Origin: Bacteroidia bacterium
Lineage (GTDB): Bacteria; Bacteroidota; Bacteroidia; Chitinophagales; Saprospiraceae
DNA length: 64,000 bases
Direction: 5' to 3'
Assembly: GCA_030426765.1 (NCBI GenBank)
Contig: JAUHXV010000002.1
Span: 62,001-126,000, forward strand
Shown here: positions 18,684 through 27,625 of the stretch, piece after piece
How positions within the stretch are numbered: the first letter of the stretch is position 1
Layout of the letters: the number at the start of each line of letters is the position of its first letter
Notes under the pieces: model-generated
Databases searched by the model: none
Told to the model about the DNA's origin: nothing
The model's input: the letters and a program-made list of their open reading frames with translations, nothing else
Made by a program: the position numbers and the translations under genes

Positions 18684-19589
18684 TTAAAAACTTTCCTGCG
18701 TCAAATCGTTGTTGATCATCGCGCCGGTAATATTTCCTCCATATACGGCAGTGGCCACTGAACGCATCATGGCGCTATTGTCTCCACATGCATAGATGCC
18801 TTCCACGGTGGTTCGCTGCATAAAATTGACCTCAATGTGTCCGTGCTCCGTGAGCTGACAGCCTAATTCTTCCGGAAGAGTTAAGGTTTGTTTGAAAGGG
18901 ATAGACGCATACGCGCAGTCAAAAGCTTCAGTACTGCCGTCTTTGAAAATGATTTGGTCCAGCTGTCCGTTTTGATGGGTAATGGCAGAGATCTCCTTCT
19001 CGATAATGGGAATGTTGTGTTTTTTTAGTTTCTCAAGGTGATGGTCTTCAATTTCTCCAGGACCAGAAGTGAGGATGGTGATCTCTTTTGTCAGGTTATT
19101 GACCAGAGAGGCCAGGTGATGGGCTTTGTCTCCGTTGGCAATGATAGCAGTTTTCTTGTTTCGGATTTCGTAGCCGTGACAATAGGGGCAATGGACCACA
19201 GAAATACCCCAGCATTCAGCAAAGCCATCTATGTCGGGCATGAGGTCTTTGATACCGGTAGCGAAAACCAATTTTGCAGCTGTAAAAACATCTCCGTTGG
19301 ATGTTGACACTTCAAAGCCCTTTTCGGTCTTTTTGCCTCCCGTGACCAGTCCATCGTAAAAGGTGATGCTGTCGTAATCCATCACTTGTTTTTTGGCCAG
19401 CGTCGCGAATTCTTTTGGTGTGCTTCCGTCCTGGGTCAGAAAATTATGGGAGTGCGGTGTCTGGCGGTTGCACGGCTGACCCCCATCGATGATCAGGGTT
19501 TTCCTGAGTGATCGGCCCAGGGTCAGGGCAGCAGAAAGGCCTGCGTAACTGCCACCGATAATGATGACTTCAAAACTTTTTGAATGCAT
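18684..19589 (-). CDS. Thioredoxin reductase-like NAD(P)/FAD-dependent oxidoreductase
   Basis: The protein has 301 residues from the family-typical start MHSKSF. The FAD-binding motif is 'VIIIGGSYAGLSAAL', the redox-type CxxC is 'HCPYCHGYE', the NAD(P) domain lies about residues 140-250, and the closing FAD motif is 'GIYACGDNSAM'. It belongs to the low-molecular-weight thioredoxin reductase-like group whose natural partner is often unknown. The frame remains open upstream to an ATG at 19742. This adds 'MKRRELIELLGISGWVLTLP', which resembles a twin-arginine leader, so an exported longer form from 19682 is possible. It is divergent from a Fur-family gene. Confidence 0.85.
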   Translation of the reverse strand: MHSKSFEVIIIGGSYAGLSAALTLGRSLRKTLIIDGGQPCNRQTPHSHNFLTQDGSTPKEFATLAKKQVMDYDSITFYDGLVTGGKKTEKGFEVSTSNGDVFTAAKLVFATGIKDLMPDIDGFAECWGISVVHCPYCHGYEIRNKKTAIIANGDKAHHLASLVNNLTKEITILTSGPGEIEDHHLEKLKKHNIPIIEKEISAITHQNGQLDQIIFKDGSTEAFDCAYASIPFKQTLTLPEELGCQLTEHGHIEVNFMQRTTVEGIYACGDNSAMMRSVATAVYGGNITGAMINNDLTQESF

Positions 19590-19825
19590 GTTGTTGTATT
19601 TAGCAAAGTAAGATAGGGGTTCGGGTAGTGTGAGCACCCAACCTGATATTCCGAGTAATTCTATGAGTTCTCTTCTTTTCATTCCACTTGTGTGTTTTCG
19701 CGAACTACCGATGTCCAGGTATTTGTGATTTCCGTAAAACATCCTGTCTGGCAGTGACTGCAGTATGGTATTGTGGATCGATCATTGGAATGTTAGCAGT
19801 TAATGCAGATGTCATACGAATTGCG

Positions 19826-19884
19826 TATTATTGCAAATAAGTCGCAATAATAATAAATGTTTTTGTAATTGCAACAAAGTTGCA
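19826..19884. promoter_or_regulatory. Inverted repeats between oxidoreductase and Fur-family gene
   Basis: TATTATTGC (19826-19834) and GCAATAATA (19844-19852) form a perfect 9-bp inverted repeat with a 9-bp spacer, and TGCAAC-AAA-GTTGCA (19870-19884) follows just before the Fur-family ATG. Both share the ATTGC/GCAAT core. Placement in the divergent intergenic region makes them candidate operators for the Fur-family protein, autoregulating itself and perhaps the oxidoreductase. Confidence 0.5.
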
Positions 19885-19895
19885 TTAGTAAAAGG

Positions 19896-20270
19896 ATGAA
19901 TCGAAGAAATACACCGGCCAAAGAAGCGGTCCTGCACCTGCTAGCTCAATCGGGAAAAGCCTTAAGTCACGACGCGATTGAAAGGGAGTTAGACATAGAT
20001 GTCAACCGCGCCACCATTTACAGAGTCCTCAACCAATTTTGTGAAGACGAGATTGCGCACAGAATTGTTGCAGAGGACGGCAAGCAGTACTTTGCCATTT
20101 GCAAAAAGTGCGAGCCCCATGAAGTTGTCCATCACCATTTTCATTTTCGGTGTGTATCGTGTGATACCATCGAGTGCCTGCAGATCCCGGTGCAGTATGC
20201 GGTGCCTGACGGATACGACGTCCGGCATGCAAACTGTGTGCTGACCGGTACGTGCAATGCATGTGCGTAA
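19896..20270 (+). CDS. Fur-family metal- or peroxide-responsive repressor
   Basis: The protein has 124 residues from the ATG at 19896, which is preceded by an AAAGG purine stretch. It has an N-terminal winged helix (about 1-60; 'NRATIYRVLNQFCEDEIAH' is the recognition helix region) and a C-terminal dimerisation domain with the metal motif 'VVHHHFHFRC'. Two CxxC pairs (Cys86/Cys89 and Cys120/Cys123) make the structural zinc site. The length and short C-terminus fit the Zur/PerR-like Bacteroidota group; which metal or signal it senses cannot be fixed. It is divergent from the flavin oxidoreductase with shared inverted repeats. Confidence 0.88.
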   Translation: MNRRNTPAKEAVLHLLAQSGKALSHDAIERELDIDVNRATIYRVLNQFCEDEIAHRIVAEDGKQYFAICKKCEPHEVVHHHFHFRCVSCDTIECLQIPVQYAVPDGYDVRHANCVLTGTCNACA

Positions 20271-20321
20271 GAAAGAATATAGCCTCTGAGGGGTTCCCGA
20301 CTCGTGAAGACGTAAATCCGC

Positions 20322-20966
20322 CTAACCTGTTTTTCGTTTACGGACTTCCATCTCGATAAAAGCAGGCAGGTAATCCGGGGTGCATCCTTTTGACACGACA
20401 TCATCTTTGTACAGACCCGTTTTCTCTCCGATCTGAATGCAGCGCTTTCTGAACCGTTCTTCGTAAACGCCGATCCACGCAGCTGTAAAGTTCATGGCCC
20501 ATTGCACTTCCGGTACTTCCTTCATCAGATTTTTTTCAATGGCAGAAAGCAGTTCTTCCGTGTTTTCGTGATCGGTATTTCCCATCCATCGCAATCGGGC
20601 CTGGTAATACCAAAACACTCTTCGCTGTAGCGCAGAACTGCTTTTTTCCCAGGTTTCCATGAGCGAAACGATTTTCTTATCGCGTGTAAACTGATTGGCC
20701 AGCAGCCAATCGATCAGCTGATTGCGCTCATCCCGGGGATGCTTTTGAATGTCCCGATCAAGCTGGTCAATGGATTCCTGGTCGAGTAGCTTTTTGTCTA
20801 AAAGCAGAATGGCTAATTGCCTGGGAAGGAATTCGCCTGTGGACCAAAGTTCCATGGCCATTGTGTGGTCTGTTTTAATCTCCTTTGCCATTTTCCGGAG
20901 ATCCCCCAACTTAGTTTTTGGAGTGATTTGCGTATAAACAGATTTTGTTTTTGTGGATAGTTTCAT
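20322..20966 (-). CDS. AlkD-like DNA alkylation repair protein
   Basis: This 214-residue helical-repeat protein of the DNA_alkylation family (PF08713 type) carries 'KLGDLRKMAKEIKTDHTMAM' near the N-terminus and 'RRVFWYYQARLRWMGN' at about 125-140. The C-terminal part has the conserved 'MNFTAAWIGVYEERFRKRCI' helix pair and 'CTPDYLPAFIEMEVRKR'. It is predicted to bind and excise N3/N7-alkylated purines. It converges with the Fur-family gene. It is distinct in sequence from the AlkC-type gene at 15373-16146, so it is not a duplicate. Confidence 0.82.
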   Translation of the reverse strand: MKLSTKTKSVYTQITPKTKLGDLRKMAKEIKTDHTMAMELWSTGEFLPRQLAILLLDKKLLDQESIDQLDRDIQKHPRDERNQLIDWLLANQFTRDKKIVSLMETWEKSSSALQRRVFWYYQARLRWMGNTDHENTEELLSAIEKNLMKEVPEVQWAMNFTAAWIGVYEERFRKRCIQIGEKTGLYKDDVVSKGCTPDYLPAFIEMEVRKRKTG

Positions 20967-21055
20967 GAGTGGTAGGTTTCAATTTATTTACCTGTACGCA
21001 ATGTTGTTTAGCTGACTTTACACAATCCTTCTGTTCAAGTTGTTTGATCAACGGG

Positions 21056-21970
21056 TCACCACTTTACCCAGATGGGTCCTTCGTTCCTGCCGGTGGTATG
21101 GGTCAATTGTACCCGCTGCTTTGATTCGATATGGATTTTCCACAGGTTGTAAACGCCTTTTTCTCCCGCCGTATAGACCAGCCATTGTCCATCCGGTGAC
21201 CATTCCGGTGAATAACACTCTGTCGAGTCATTCGTCACGTTGTATATATGGCTTCCGTCAGTATCCATGATAAACAAATCCCAAAAATCATCACGCAAGC
21301 CATAAAAAGCGATTTTCTGACCATCGGGAGAAAAAGTCGCTCCGGAATCATAACCTTCCTTATGAGTGAGTCGACGCACTTGACTGCCGTCGGCATTCAT
21401 CAGGTGTATTTCACCATTCCCTGCATGCGAGTGATCAGTTGAGTCTCTTAGCTGTCGGGTAAAAACGATGGTACGTCCATCCGGAGACCAGTCAGGACTC
21501 TCTTCGTATAGTTGGTTTAGGGTGAGGGGTTGGACATTCGAACCGTCCGCCTGCATCCGGTAGATGTTGCGGCTCAAAGAATCCCGTTCACTGACAAAGA
21601 GAATCTGCGAACCATCCGGTGAGGGATTCGGCAGCACATCATTGGCGGGATGATCAGTGAGTCGGCGAATCTGTTTGTCCTCCATATCAAGACTGTAAAT
21701 TTCCGGATTGCCATCGCGTTTAGAATAAAAGTAAAGCTGGCGGTTGGCATCGGACCAGGCAGGACTATAGTCAATGCTGTCGTGATTCGTCAGGTTTTCA
21801 AGATGCTTACCGTCCGTGTCCATTTGGTAGATCTCAGGATTACCATCTCGGTTGGTCACGAAAACAATCCTTTCCTGTTGGGATTCGGTTTGATCTGAAT
21901 CATCCTTTGGATTTAGCTGTCCACAGGAGGCGATCATCATCCAAGCAAATATTAGCGTCAGTTGCTTCAT
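21056..21970 (-). CDS. TolB-like PD40 beta-propeller lipoprotein
   Basis: 304 residues from the ATG at 21970, chosen because it gives a clean lipoprotein signal (MKQLTLIFAWMMIASCGQ, lipobox Cys at 16). At least six WD40-like PD40 repeats follow, each with 'RDGNPEIYSLD'/'SPDGQKIAFYG' motifs, as in TolB and tricorn-like propellers. It is probably anchored in the inner leaflet of the outer membrane and binds a protein partner. There are no Tol-Pal genes beside it, so it is unlikely to be the housekeeping TolB. It is monocistronic. Confidence 0.85.
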   Translation of the reverse strand: MKQLTLIFAWMMIASCGQLNPKDDSDQTESQQERIVFVTNRDGNPEIYQMDTDGKHLENLTNHDSIDYSPAWSDANRQLYFYSKRDGNPEIYSLDMEDKQIRRLTDHPANDVLPNPSPDGSQILFVSERDSLSRNIYRMQADGSNVQPLTLNQLYEESPDWSPDGRTIVFTRQLRDSTDHSHAGNGEIHLMNADGSQVRRLTHKEGYDSGATFSPDGQKIAFYGLRDDFWDLFIMDTDGSHIYNVTNDSTECYSPEWSPDGQWLVYTAGEKGVYNLWKIHIESKQRVQLTHTTGRNEGPIWVKW

Positions 21971-22143
21971 ATCTTTTTGCGTAAAGTGTGTGTACATAAG
22001 CATCCAAAAAGAGAATTCAACGAATGGAGTTCTTGTGCTGCTCTTCTTCTTTAAAACTACATCTTTTTCTATACATCAAGGTTCAGTGAGCAGGGCCTTG
22101 ACAGGGTCGAAATACTACATGTAGTTGACAAAAATCGTGCGTG

Positions 22144-22344
22144 TTACCATGTTTTATTTTGCCTGGCACCATACTGCAAAACCTTATAGATAAGATAACC
22201 TGCAACACAGGACACCAGGGCTGTGATCGCATAGTACCTGATGCTTCGAATGATAATCAACTCTCCGTCTATCACCCATTCAACAAAAATATTTGTCAAT
22301 ACGAGTGTAATGAACATGCCAAGGATCCAGGTAGATAGTTTCAT
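22144..22344 (-). CDS. Small two-TM membrane protein
   Basis: The product is 66 residues: a first hydrophobic helix at about 5-22, a short charged loop, and a second helix at about 39-59 ending in a basic tail (YGARQNKTW). It has no known family. The composition and clean start make it a likely real gene. A 12-bp palindrome ACTACATGTAGT (22114-22125) lies just past its stop. Confidence 0.5.
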   Translation of the reverse strand: MKLSTWILGMFITLVLTNIFVEWVIDGELIIIRSIRYYAITALVSCVAGYLIYKVLQYGARQNKTW

Positions 22345-22591
22345 AAGATAAGTGCGTTGAGGATCATTTGATACTTTTTAGTGTATCACTATCTAGACTC
22401 TCCCCGATTGTCTTCAAGTGTGTAAAGAAGATTTGTTTTTCCTCTTCAAAAAGTGGCAAACCGTCTAGGATAGTGACATTAATATTTTAGATAAAGCTAC
22501 CAATTTTAGGATACAGAGACGTATAATTATTTGCCATCTTGGAAAACAGGAGCCCTGCATGATGGCATCTCAATACAAGGCTCTTTTTCGA

Positions 22592-22945
22592 TCATCCGGA
22601 GGCTTCCGGTTTATGTAAACTCACGACAGTCAGGACTGCAGTTCCATTTACCCAATAGTAGTAGGCATCCAGACCCTGGAAGGAGAACAGAAACGGGGCG
22701 GTTACAAACATCGCGCCTACAAGGGCGTCGACCACCAGGTGCCCTTTGTACGGAATGATTCGGTATGCACCCAGTTGATGGTCAGTAAGAAGTGTCAGAA
22801 AGAAAGCGGCGATTCCTGTGACCACCGATAGCGTTAATGCTAATGAATTTGAACTTCCTAAACCCAGGACAAAAGGCAGCACCGTAAGTGCAATGGCCAC
22901 TGGATAATCCAGATAGGCGTGCATTTGTTTTGTTACAAACTTCAT
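22592..22945 (-). CDS. SPW-repeat membrane protein
   Basis: The protein has 117 residues with four hydrophobic helices arranged as two SPW-type units: 'YPVAIALTVLPFVLGLG' and 'HLVVDALVGAMFVTAPFLFS', each followed by a second helix. The family is an uncharacterised small integral membrane group. It begins 12 bp after the stop of the NTF2-like gene, so the two are probably co-transcribed behind the Crp-family regulator. Confidence 0.75.
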   Translation of the reverse strand: MKFVTKQMHAYLDYPVAIALTVLPFVLGLGSSNSLALTLSVVTGIAAFFLTLLTDHQLGAYRIIPYKGHLVVDALVGAMFVTAPFLFSFQGLDAYYYWVNGTAVLTVVSLHKPEASG

Positions 22946-22957
22946 CTTGACTTCGAT

Positions 22958-23311
22958 TTAAGATTTGAAATATTGCTCTTCTACAATCTGGCCGTTTTCC
23001 CATACGGTACGCAGTATTTCATGCCAGTGTATTTTGCTGCCATCCTGCATGTCAAAATCAAAAGTGAATTCGGCAAAAGAGACATTTTCATGCAATGACG
23101 CATGATGGAGAGTGATACCATTGACTTTGGCAATCGCACCTGCAAAGCTTTTCATTTTGGAGAGCATTTCTGGCTTGCCATTGGTGGTGGTACCATCAAA
23201 GTCAATGGTTTTAGCATGCGGAGCGAAAAACCGGTCTGTTGCTTCTACGATTTGCCCTTTTCGTACCATCTCGTTTTTGGCCGAAAAGATTTCATTTAAC
23301 GATTGTTCCAT
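22958..23311 (-). CDS. SnoaL/NTF2-like protein
   Basis: A 117-residue single NTF2-like cone fold: an N-terminal helix pair 'EIFSAKNEMVRKGQIVEATD', then 'FFAPHAKTIDFDGTTTNGKP', a strand-rich C-terminal half and 'KIHWHEILRTVWENGQIVEE'. It lacks a signal peptide, so it is cytoplasmic. Members range from isomerases to binding proteins; no catalytic residues can be assigned safely. It lies 101 bp downstream of the Crp-family gene and 12 bp upstream of the SPW gene. Confidence 0.8.
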   Translation of the reverse strand: MEQSLNEIFSAKNEMVRKGQIVEATDRFFAPHAKTIDFDGTTTNGKPEMLSKMKSFAGAIAKVNGITLHHASLHENVSFAEFTFDFDMQDGSKIHWHEILRTVWENGQIVEEQYFKS

Positions 23312-23412
23312 TTTTAATCAGTTTAACATGATGTGTCGGATTGACAAGACAAAAGTCCTCCAATTCCAACGGACTAAAAATGAAGCAGATCAAGAAAAGA
23401 AGTTGAACTAGT

Positions 23413-24000
23413 TCAACTCTTTTTACGGGTTTTCTTATTTCTGATTCGGGATAGGAATTCGGTAGACATACCCAGGTAGGAAGCCAAAGCGTATTGAGGT
23501 ACGCGCTGAACAAAATTTGGATAGTTCAACAAAAAATTATCATAACGCGCTTCAGCAGAGTGTGTGAGATTAAACAAGATTCTTCGGTGTTCAAAAGCAA
23601 GACCTTTTTCAGCTATGATTCTAAAAAAAGTCTCAATGGTATGGCTGGCTTTTTTTAGTTCCTGCTCTTTGTGGTATTCAATCTGCAATACGGTACTGTC
23701 TTCAAGGGCTACGATAAAAAGGGTCGCAGGATGTTGGTAGAGGTAGCTGTTAAAATCTGAGACCCACCAGTTTTCAATAGCAAACTGAAGCGTGTGATCT
23801 TGTCCGTCATCCGTGATGGTATAAGTTCTGAATGCTCCTTTTATCACAAAAGATCTGTGCGTATTGATAAAGTTAGGCTGTGCCAGGAACTGCCTTTTTT
23901 TAACCTTGACTTCCTTAAAACAGGAAACGACTAATTTAGCCTCTTCCTCTTTTAAGGAGACGAAATTTTGTATATAATCCAGAAGTTGCTTGTGATTCAT
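23413..24000 (-). CDS. Crp/Fnr-family transcriptional regulator
   Basis: The product has 195 residues. A cyclic-nucleotide-binding-like beta barrel (about 15-125) carries 'RSFVIKGAFRTYTITDDGQD', followed by a long dimer helix and a C-terminal winged helix ending 'YALASYLGMSTEFLSRIRNK'. It lacks the four cysteines of Fnr and an intact cAMP phosphate-binding cassette, as is common in the Bacteroidota subgroup where the ligand is unknown. It probably controls itself and the two genes downstream. Confidence 0.88.
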   Translation of the reverse strand: MNHKQLLDYIQNFVSLKEEEAKLVVSCFKEVKVKKRQFLAQPNFINTHRSFVIKGAFRTYTITDDGQDHTLQFAIENWWVSDFNSYLYQHPATLFIVALEDSTVLQIEYHKEQELKKASHTIETFFRIIAEKGLAFEHRRILFNLTHSAEARYDNFLLNYPNFVQRVPQYALASYLGMSTEFLSRIRNKKTRKKS

Positions 24001-24128
24001 CGGCGTGTTTAATATACTTCCTCACATTGAAATCAGTATCATCGAAAAGACTCACGCAGGAAACAGAAGGAAACGCGTGATCATGCGATCTTTGCTTTGT
24101 TCCAGCGCGAGTGTGATCGGATTTAGTT

Positions 24129-24902
24129 TTACTTCATTTCCTCGTATTGCTCAAAGGTCAGTTCCTGATAGTTTTCAGGGTTGAAGTCAAGGTATTTTTT
24201 GAACGAAGCATCCTCATTATATTCAACTGCGCCCATAGTTAAGGTTAATCCCTCAATATACATGATGGTTTTTAAGGGGGCTCCGGTGTAAAATTTACTC
24301 AATGGTCCCATGGCTTCTGATAAGAATGGGATTTCATTCGTCATATAGGTTATTGAAAACACTTTGGTAAAATCATCGGGATGCATCGTGGTTATTTCAT
24401 CACATTTAAACCCTAATATTTCTGTTTTTGAGTCCGGGTATTTTTTCACTTTTATTAACTCCTGAAACTTTTTCTCAACCTCTTCATTCTCCTCGTCCGA
24501 GCCTTGATAATCTTTCATCAATTCATCATAGCTCATTTTGAAGAAATAGTCAATTGAATCCCTGGTCAGAAAGTGATATCCTGCATTTTCTGACCTGTCA
24601 TAAAGTATTCGTCTTACATAGCCTGTATCTTCTTTCACTATGTCGGCAGACCTGATGTGATTAAAGACCAATTCTGATTCCATGGCCGGCCCCATCATTT
24701 CAATATACATTTCTGCCACTTCCTTATTAACTATGTTCGTATCGGCTATTTCATATCCAATAAATCCCATTTTCAAATGGCCTATTACTTCTTGATCAGC
24801 TTTGTCTTTATCCACATGGCCGGAAGCTGGTATGGCTTTATTTGTTTTGCAGGATAGCATAAACAAAAGCAATATGTAAATAACGGGCATTGTGTGTTTC
24901 AT
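24129..24902 (-). CDS. Lipoprotein of unknown function (DUF4412/GLPGLI-like)
   Basis: The protein has 257 residues with a lipoprotein signal (IYILLLFMLSC, Cys17). The mature chain repeats short strands in an order typical of LolA-fold-like DUF4412 or GLPGLI proteins: 'ELVFNHIRSADIV', 'GYVRRILYDRSENAGYHFLT', 'TEILGFKCDEITT' and 'PLKTIMYIEGLTLTMGAVEY'. The 'KTEILGFKCDE' element is characteristic of these groups, whose role in lipid or stress handling is unproven. It stands alone. Confidence 0.7.
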   Translation of the reverse strand: MKHTMPVIYILLLFMLSCKTNKAIPASGHVDKDKADQEVIGHLKMGFIGYEIADTNIVNKEVAEMYIEMMGPAMESELVFNHIRSADIVKEDTGYVRRILYDRSENAGYHFLTRDSIDYFFKMSYDELMKDYQGSDEENEEVEKKFQELIKVKKYPDSKTEILGFKCDEITTMHPDDFTKVFSITYMTNEIPFLSEAMGPLSKFYTGAPLKTIMYIEGLTLTMGAVEYNEDASFKKYLDFNPENYQELTFEQYEEMK

Positions 24903-25039
24903 GTTTGGATATTTAATCTTGTTCGTTGCATGTATTGATTTGTTTTTAAGCCATTTTCCTGAGCAACAGGATCACTATTCCTGTGGCAAAGGTTGCTTTC
25001 AGGTCATACCTCATGCACCACGCGAAACGCGCAAAGTGA

Positions 25040-25585
25040 TCATGCATACTCCTCACCTATCAGCAGCCCTAATAAAACCAACAGCCAGAATATGACCCCA
25101 AACACAATGAGTCCGATTTGTCGGCCATTGTATGAGGTTTGCTCAGTCACCAACAATTCGGTGGAATGACGTTTCGCATAATTCAATGCCATAAACGGCG
25201 GGATGAGAAAGATAAAGCTTGCGATGGAGACCAGCCAAAACGGATCCGGCAGTCTCGACATCAGGTTGACGATTACAAACCCAATCAACAGGAGAACGGA
25301 CGAGTAATTATTGTTGTAGCCTTTCTCTCGTGCATAAACTAGTATTCGATCCCCCAGAGAAATCAAAAAGAATATGCTAAAAATAGCTCTGGCGGCCGGC
25401 ATGATATCCAGCCGATCTTTCTGACTAAAAAATCTCCAGGCCTTGTACATCCACCAGACATTGTAAAGTCCGAAAGAGACAATGCTCAACACGATGAATT
25501 TGTCTACGCTGATGACTTTTTGTTCTTCCACCAGGTAGTTGATGGAGGATTGGTCTTCTTCTAAAACAGAGTCCTGGTTTTCCAT
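25040..25585 (-). CDS. DUF4234-like multi-pass membrane protein
   Basis: The protein has 181 residues. After a soluble acidic N-terminus come 'FIVLSIVSFGLYNVWWMYKA', a second helix around 65-82, and helices near 95-115, 118-138 and 155-178. 'SFGLYNVWW' is the typical opening of DUF4234-like proteins, which sit in the cytoplasmic membrane and have no known activity. No partner gene is evident. Confidence 0.65.
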   Translation of the reverse strand: MENQDSVLEEDQSSINYLVEEQKVISVDKFIVLSIVSFGLYNVWWMYKAWRFFSQKDRLDIMPAARAIFSIFFLISLGDRILVYAREKGYNNNYSSVLLLIGFVIVNLMSRLPDPFWLVSIASFIFLIPPFMALNYAKRHSTELLVTEQTSYNGRQIGLIVFGVIFWLLVLLGLLIGEEYA

Positions 25586-25656
25586 TTTTCTATGATAAAG
25601 GTGTAGTATGTATACTGAATGACGATGCTACGATGGGTATATTTTTTTGGCAAGCC

Positions 25657-26862
25657 TCATTTTACAAGCAACTTCCGGGTACGTAAAATCTCATGCTCAG
25701 TTGCAATCGATATAAAGTAAATTCCTTTCTCCGGAAAAATGCCGTTCAGTTCAATGCTTTGGGTCAATGGGGTTGCTTCATACACAAGCTGTCCGGAAGC
25801 ATTGAATATACGCATTCGCTTTATTTTAACCGGACTGATCAGGTTGATCTGTTCATGTACTGAAGCAGGGTTGGGAAACAGGCTCACAGGGGTCAGCAAG
25901 GAATTGGGCTCTTCCACCTCAAGGAGCAAATCCTTGGCATACAAGCCGTCCTCTTTGGCTAAGTACAATCTGGTGTTATACTCAAAAATATCATAGGAGT
26001 AACCGGTCGGGAAGAGCTCCTCATCGGTTTCCCAACTCGAACCGGTAGCTGCATTTTTATTCCTTTTTTGAATCCAGGTGCCGTTTCCCGGCAGGTTGGT
26101 GATGGTGTATACATCAGTCGTGCCTACGAAAATATTGCGGTCCAGTCCATTGTTGGCACCGGTATGATCGTTAGTCCAATTCACCCCGCCATCAGTACTT
26201 CTGATAATCCGGTTGCCTGTGACCGCAAATAGAGTGTCTGCATGATGGACTATTTTATGGATGATCAATCCCGGTGACAGTACACCATAATAATAGCCGA
26301 CTTCCCATTGGTTGAGATCAAAATTGTAATGATAGTAGGTGCCGTTTCCGCCCGCACCAATCAGGAGCTTGTCGGGTGTGGCCACAATAGTTTCCACGTT
26401 ATGAGAGATGCTGGCAGGTAGCGCATTGTTAAAAGCTCCCCAGGTATTTCCCGCTGCTTCATATCGGTAAACGCCGCTCCCGATGGTGCTTGCGTATATG
26501 TGGTCCTCAAACTTTGCAAATCCACTGACAGCAGGTAAAGATGGATTGTACTGAGTCCAGCTGGCACCAAAGTTTTCGCTTGTAAAAATGCCGTGGTCCA
26601 GAGTGCCGGTGTAAATCGTTTGATCAATGATCTGTAAAGAAAAAATGCCAATCGATTGTGCACTTACTGTAAGCGCCTTCCATGTAGCGCCGTGGTCTGT
26701 GCTCTTATACAACAGGTTTGATGCCGATGCGGCATACAAAGTATCCTGCATGCTGGCAAGGGCGACTATATCCTGGCTGGGTATGCTGTTTATTTTGTTC
26801 CATTGCGCCTGCGAAAGGCTGAAGGAAAACAATATACCGAGGGCTATCGAAATACCTTTCAT
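25657..26862 (-). CDS. T9SS-exported beta-propeller protein (sialidase/YCF48-like)
   Basis: The protein has 401 residues: a signal peptide at 1-19 (SQAQ) and then a propeller of sialidase-like Asp-box blades such as 'LLYKSTDHGATWKALTV', 'GIFTSENFGASWTQY' and 'RIIRSTDGGVNWTND'. The C-terminal 75 residues form a type A sorting domain ('LFPNPASVHEQINLISPV', 'FPEKGIYFISIATEHEIL'). Asp boxes are structural, so enzymatic activity should not be assumed. It is an exposed or secreted T9SS substrate. Confidence 0.87.
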   Translation of the reverse strand: MKGISIALGILFSFSLSQAQWNKINSIPSQDIVALASMQDTLYAASASNLLYKSTDHGATWKALTVSAQSIGIFSLQIIDQTIYTGTLDHGIFTSENFGASWTQYNPSLPAVSGFAKFEDHIYASTIGSGVYRYEAAGNTWGAFNNALPASISHNVETIVATPDKLLIGAGGNGTYYHYNFDLNQWEVGYYYGVLSPGLIIHKIVHHADTLFAVTGNRIIRSTDGGVNWTNDHTGANNGLDRNIFVGTTDVYTITNLPGNGTWIQKRNKNAATGSSWETDEELFPTGYSYDIFEYNTRLYLAKEDGLYAKDLLLEVEEPNSLLTPVSLFPNPASVHEQINLISPVKIKRMRIFNASGQLVYEATPLTQSIELNGIFPEKGIYFISIATEHEILRTRKLLVK

Positions 26863-27241
26863 AAGATGTTCTGGTTGGTCTGTTTGTCTAAGAGTGTTGG
26901 TTGGTGCCTATCGACTGAGGGGCGCTGTATGGTTAGTTTTAGCCGAGGGTGATTTCGGGCGTTTAAATCTACGACTTAGGGCAGAAATGGAGGTTGGTAT
27001 TTTTAGCGTCAAATGTTAAAATGGCTGGGAAAGCCGGGGGCTTACTTTGGGTGGGTTAGTGTTCGTGTTGTTGGTTTGAGGGAGGAGGAGGAAGTGCTTA
27101 CGCGTAAGACTGTACACCATGGAAGTCATGTTTAGAGATGCATACATTGTGGGAAGGGTTTTTATAGCAAAAGGCCTCAACAGAAAGCGGATTTCTACTT
27201 GGCCTCCAGCGAGTATAAAAACGCATTAGCAGTAGACCTAA
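26863..27241. other. 379-bp gap without a recognised gene
   Basis: No convincing coding frame, RNA or repeat was found here. A 12-bp palindrome CTTACGCGTAAG lies near 27098-27109. A 37-codon minus frame (about 27021-27134) has no protein-like features. Confidence 0.5.
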
Positions 27242-27625
27242 CTAGTCTTTTGTCCCATAAAAACTGCCACTTATGTTCGTGGTTTGATTCACAAGTGACC
27301 ATGTCCCGTAAACCACGCCTGTTTCCGCATTAAATTGCCCCATAGATTCAGCTCCGGTGGAAAAAACCATATTAAGCACACCGCTTTCAGTGACGGTTCC
27401 GGCACCGTTGCCTACACCGGATACTCCAATAAATGTCTGACTGGCAGTGCCATGGTCTGTAACAAACATGTCCCAGGGTCCTTCGTGGTCTCCTTCGTAC
27501 GTCCCGCTCCAGGATCCTTCATATATAGACGTATCCGGCGTTTCGGGATTGTTTTCTTCAGTATCCTTGCTGCAGGAAGGAAGCAAAAGAGTGAGCAATA
27601 TAGCGGCGAATAACAGGTTTTTCAT
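27242..27625 (-). CDS. Small lipoprotein of unknown function
   Basis: The protein has 127 residues with a lipoprotein signal (LLFAAILLTLLLPSC, Cys18). After an acidic linker, residues 35-125 contain the pattern 'YEGSWSGTYEGDHEGPW' through 'GVVYGTWSLVNQTTNISGSF', repeated G-x-W-S strands that look like a small lipocalin or avidin-like barrel. No ligand residues can be assigned. Probably outer-membrane anchored. Confidence 0.7.
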   Translation of the reverse strand: MKNLLFAAILLTLLLPSCSKDTEENNPETPDTSIYEGSWSGTYEGDHEGPWDMFVTDHGTASQTFIGVSGVGNGAGTVTESGVLNMVFSTGAESMGQFNAETGVVYGTWSLVNQTTNISGSFYGTKD

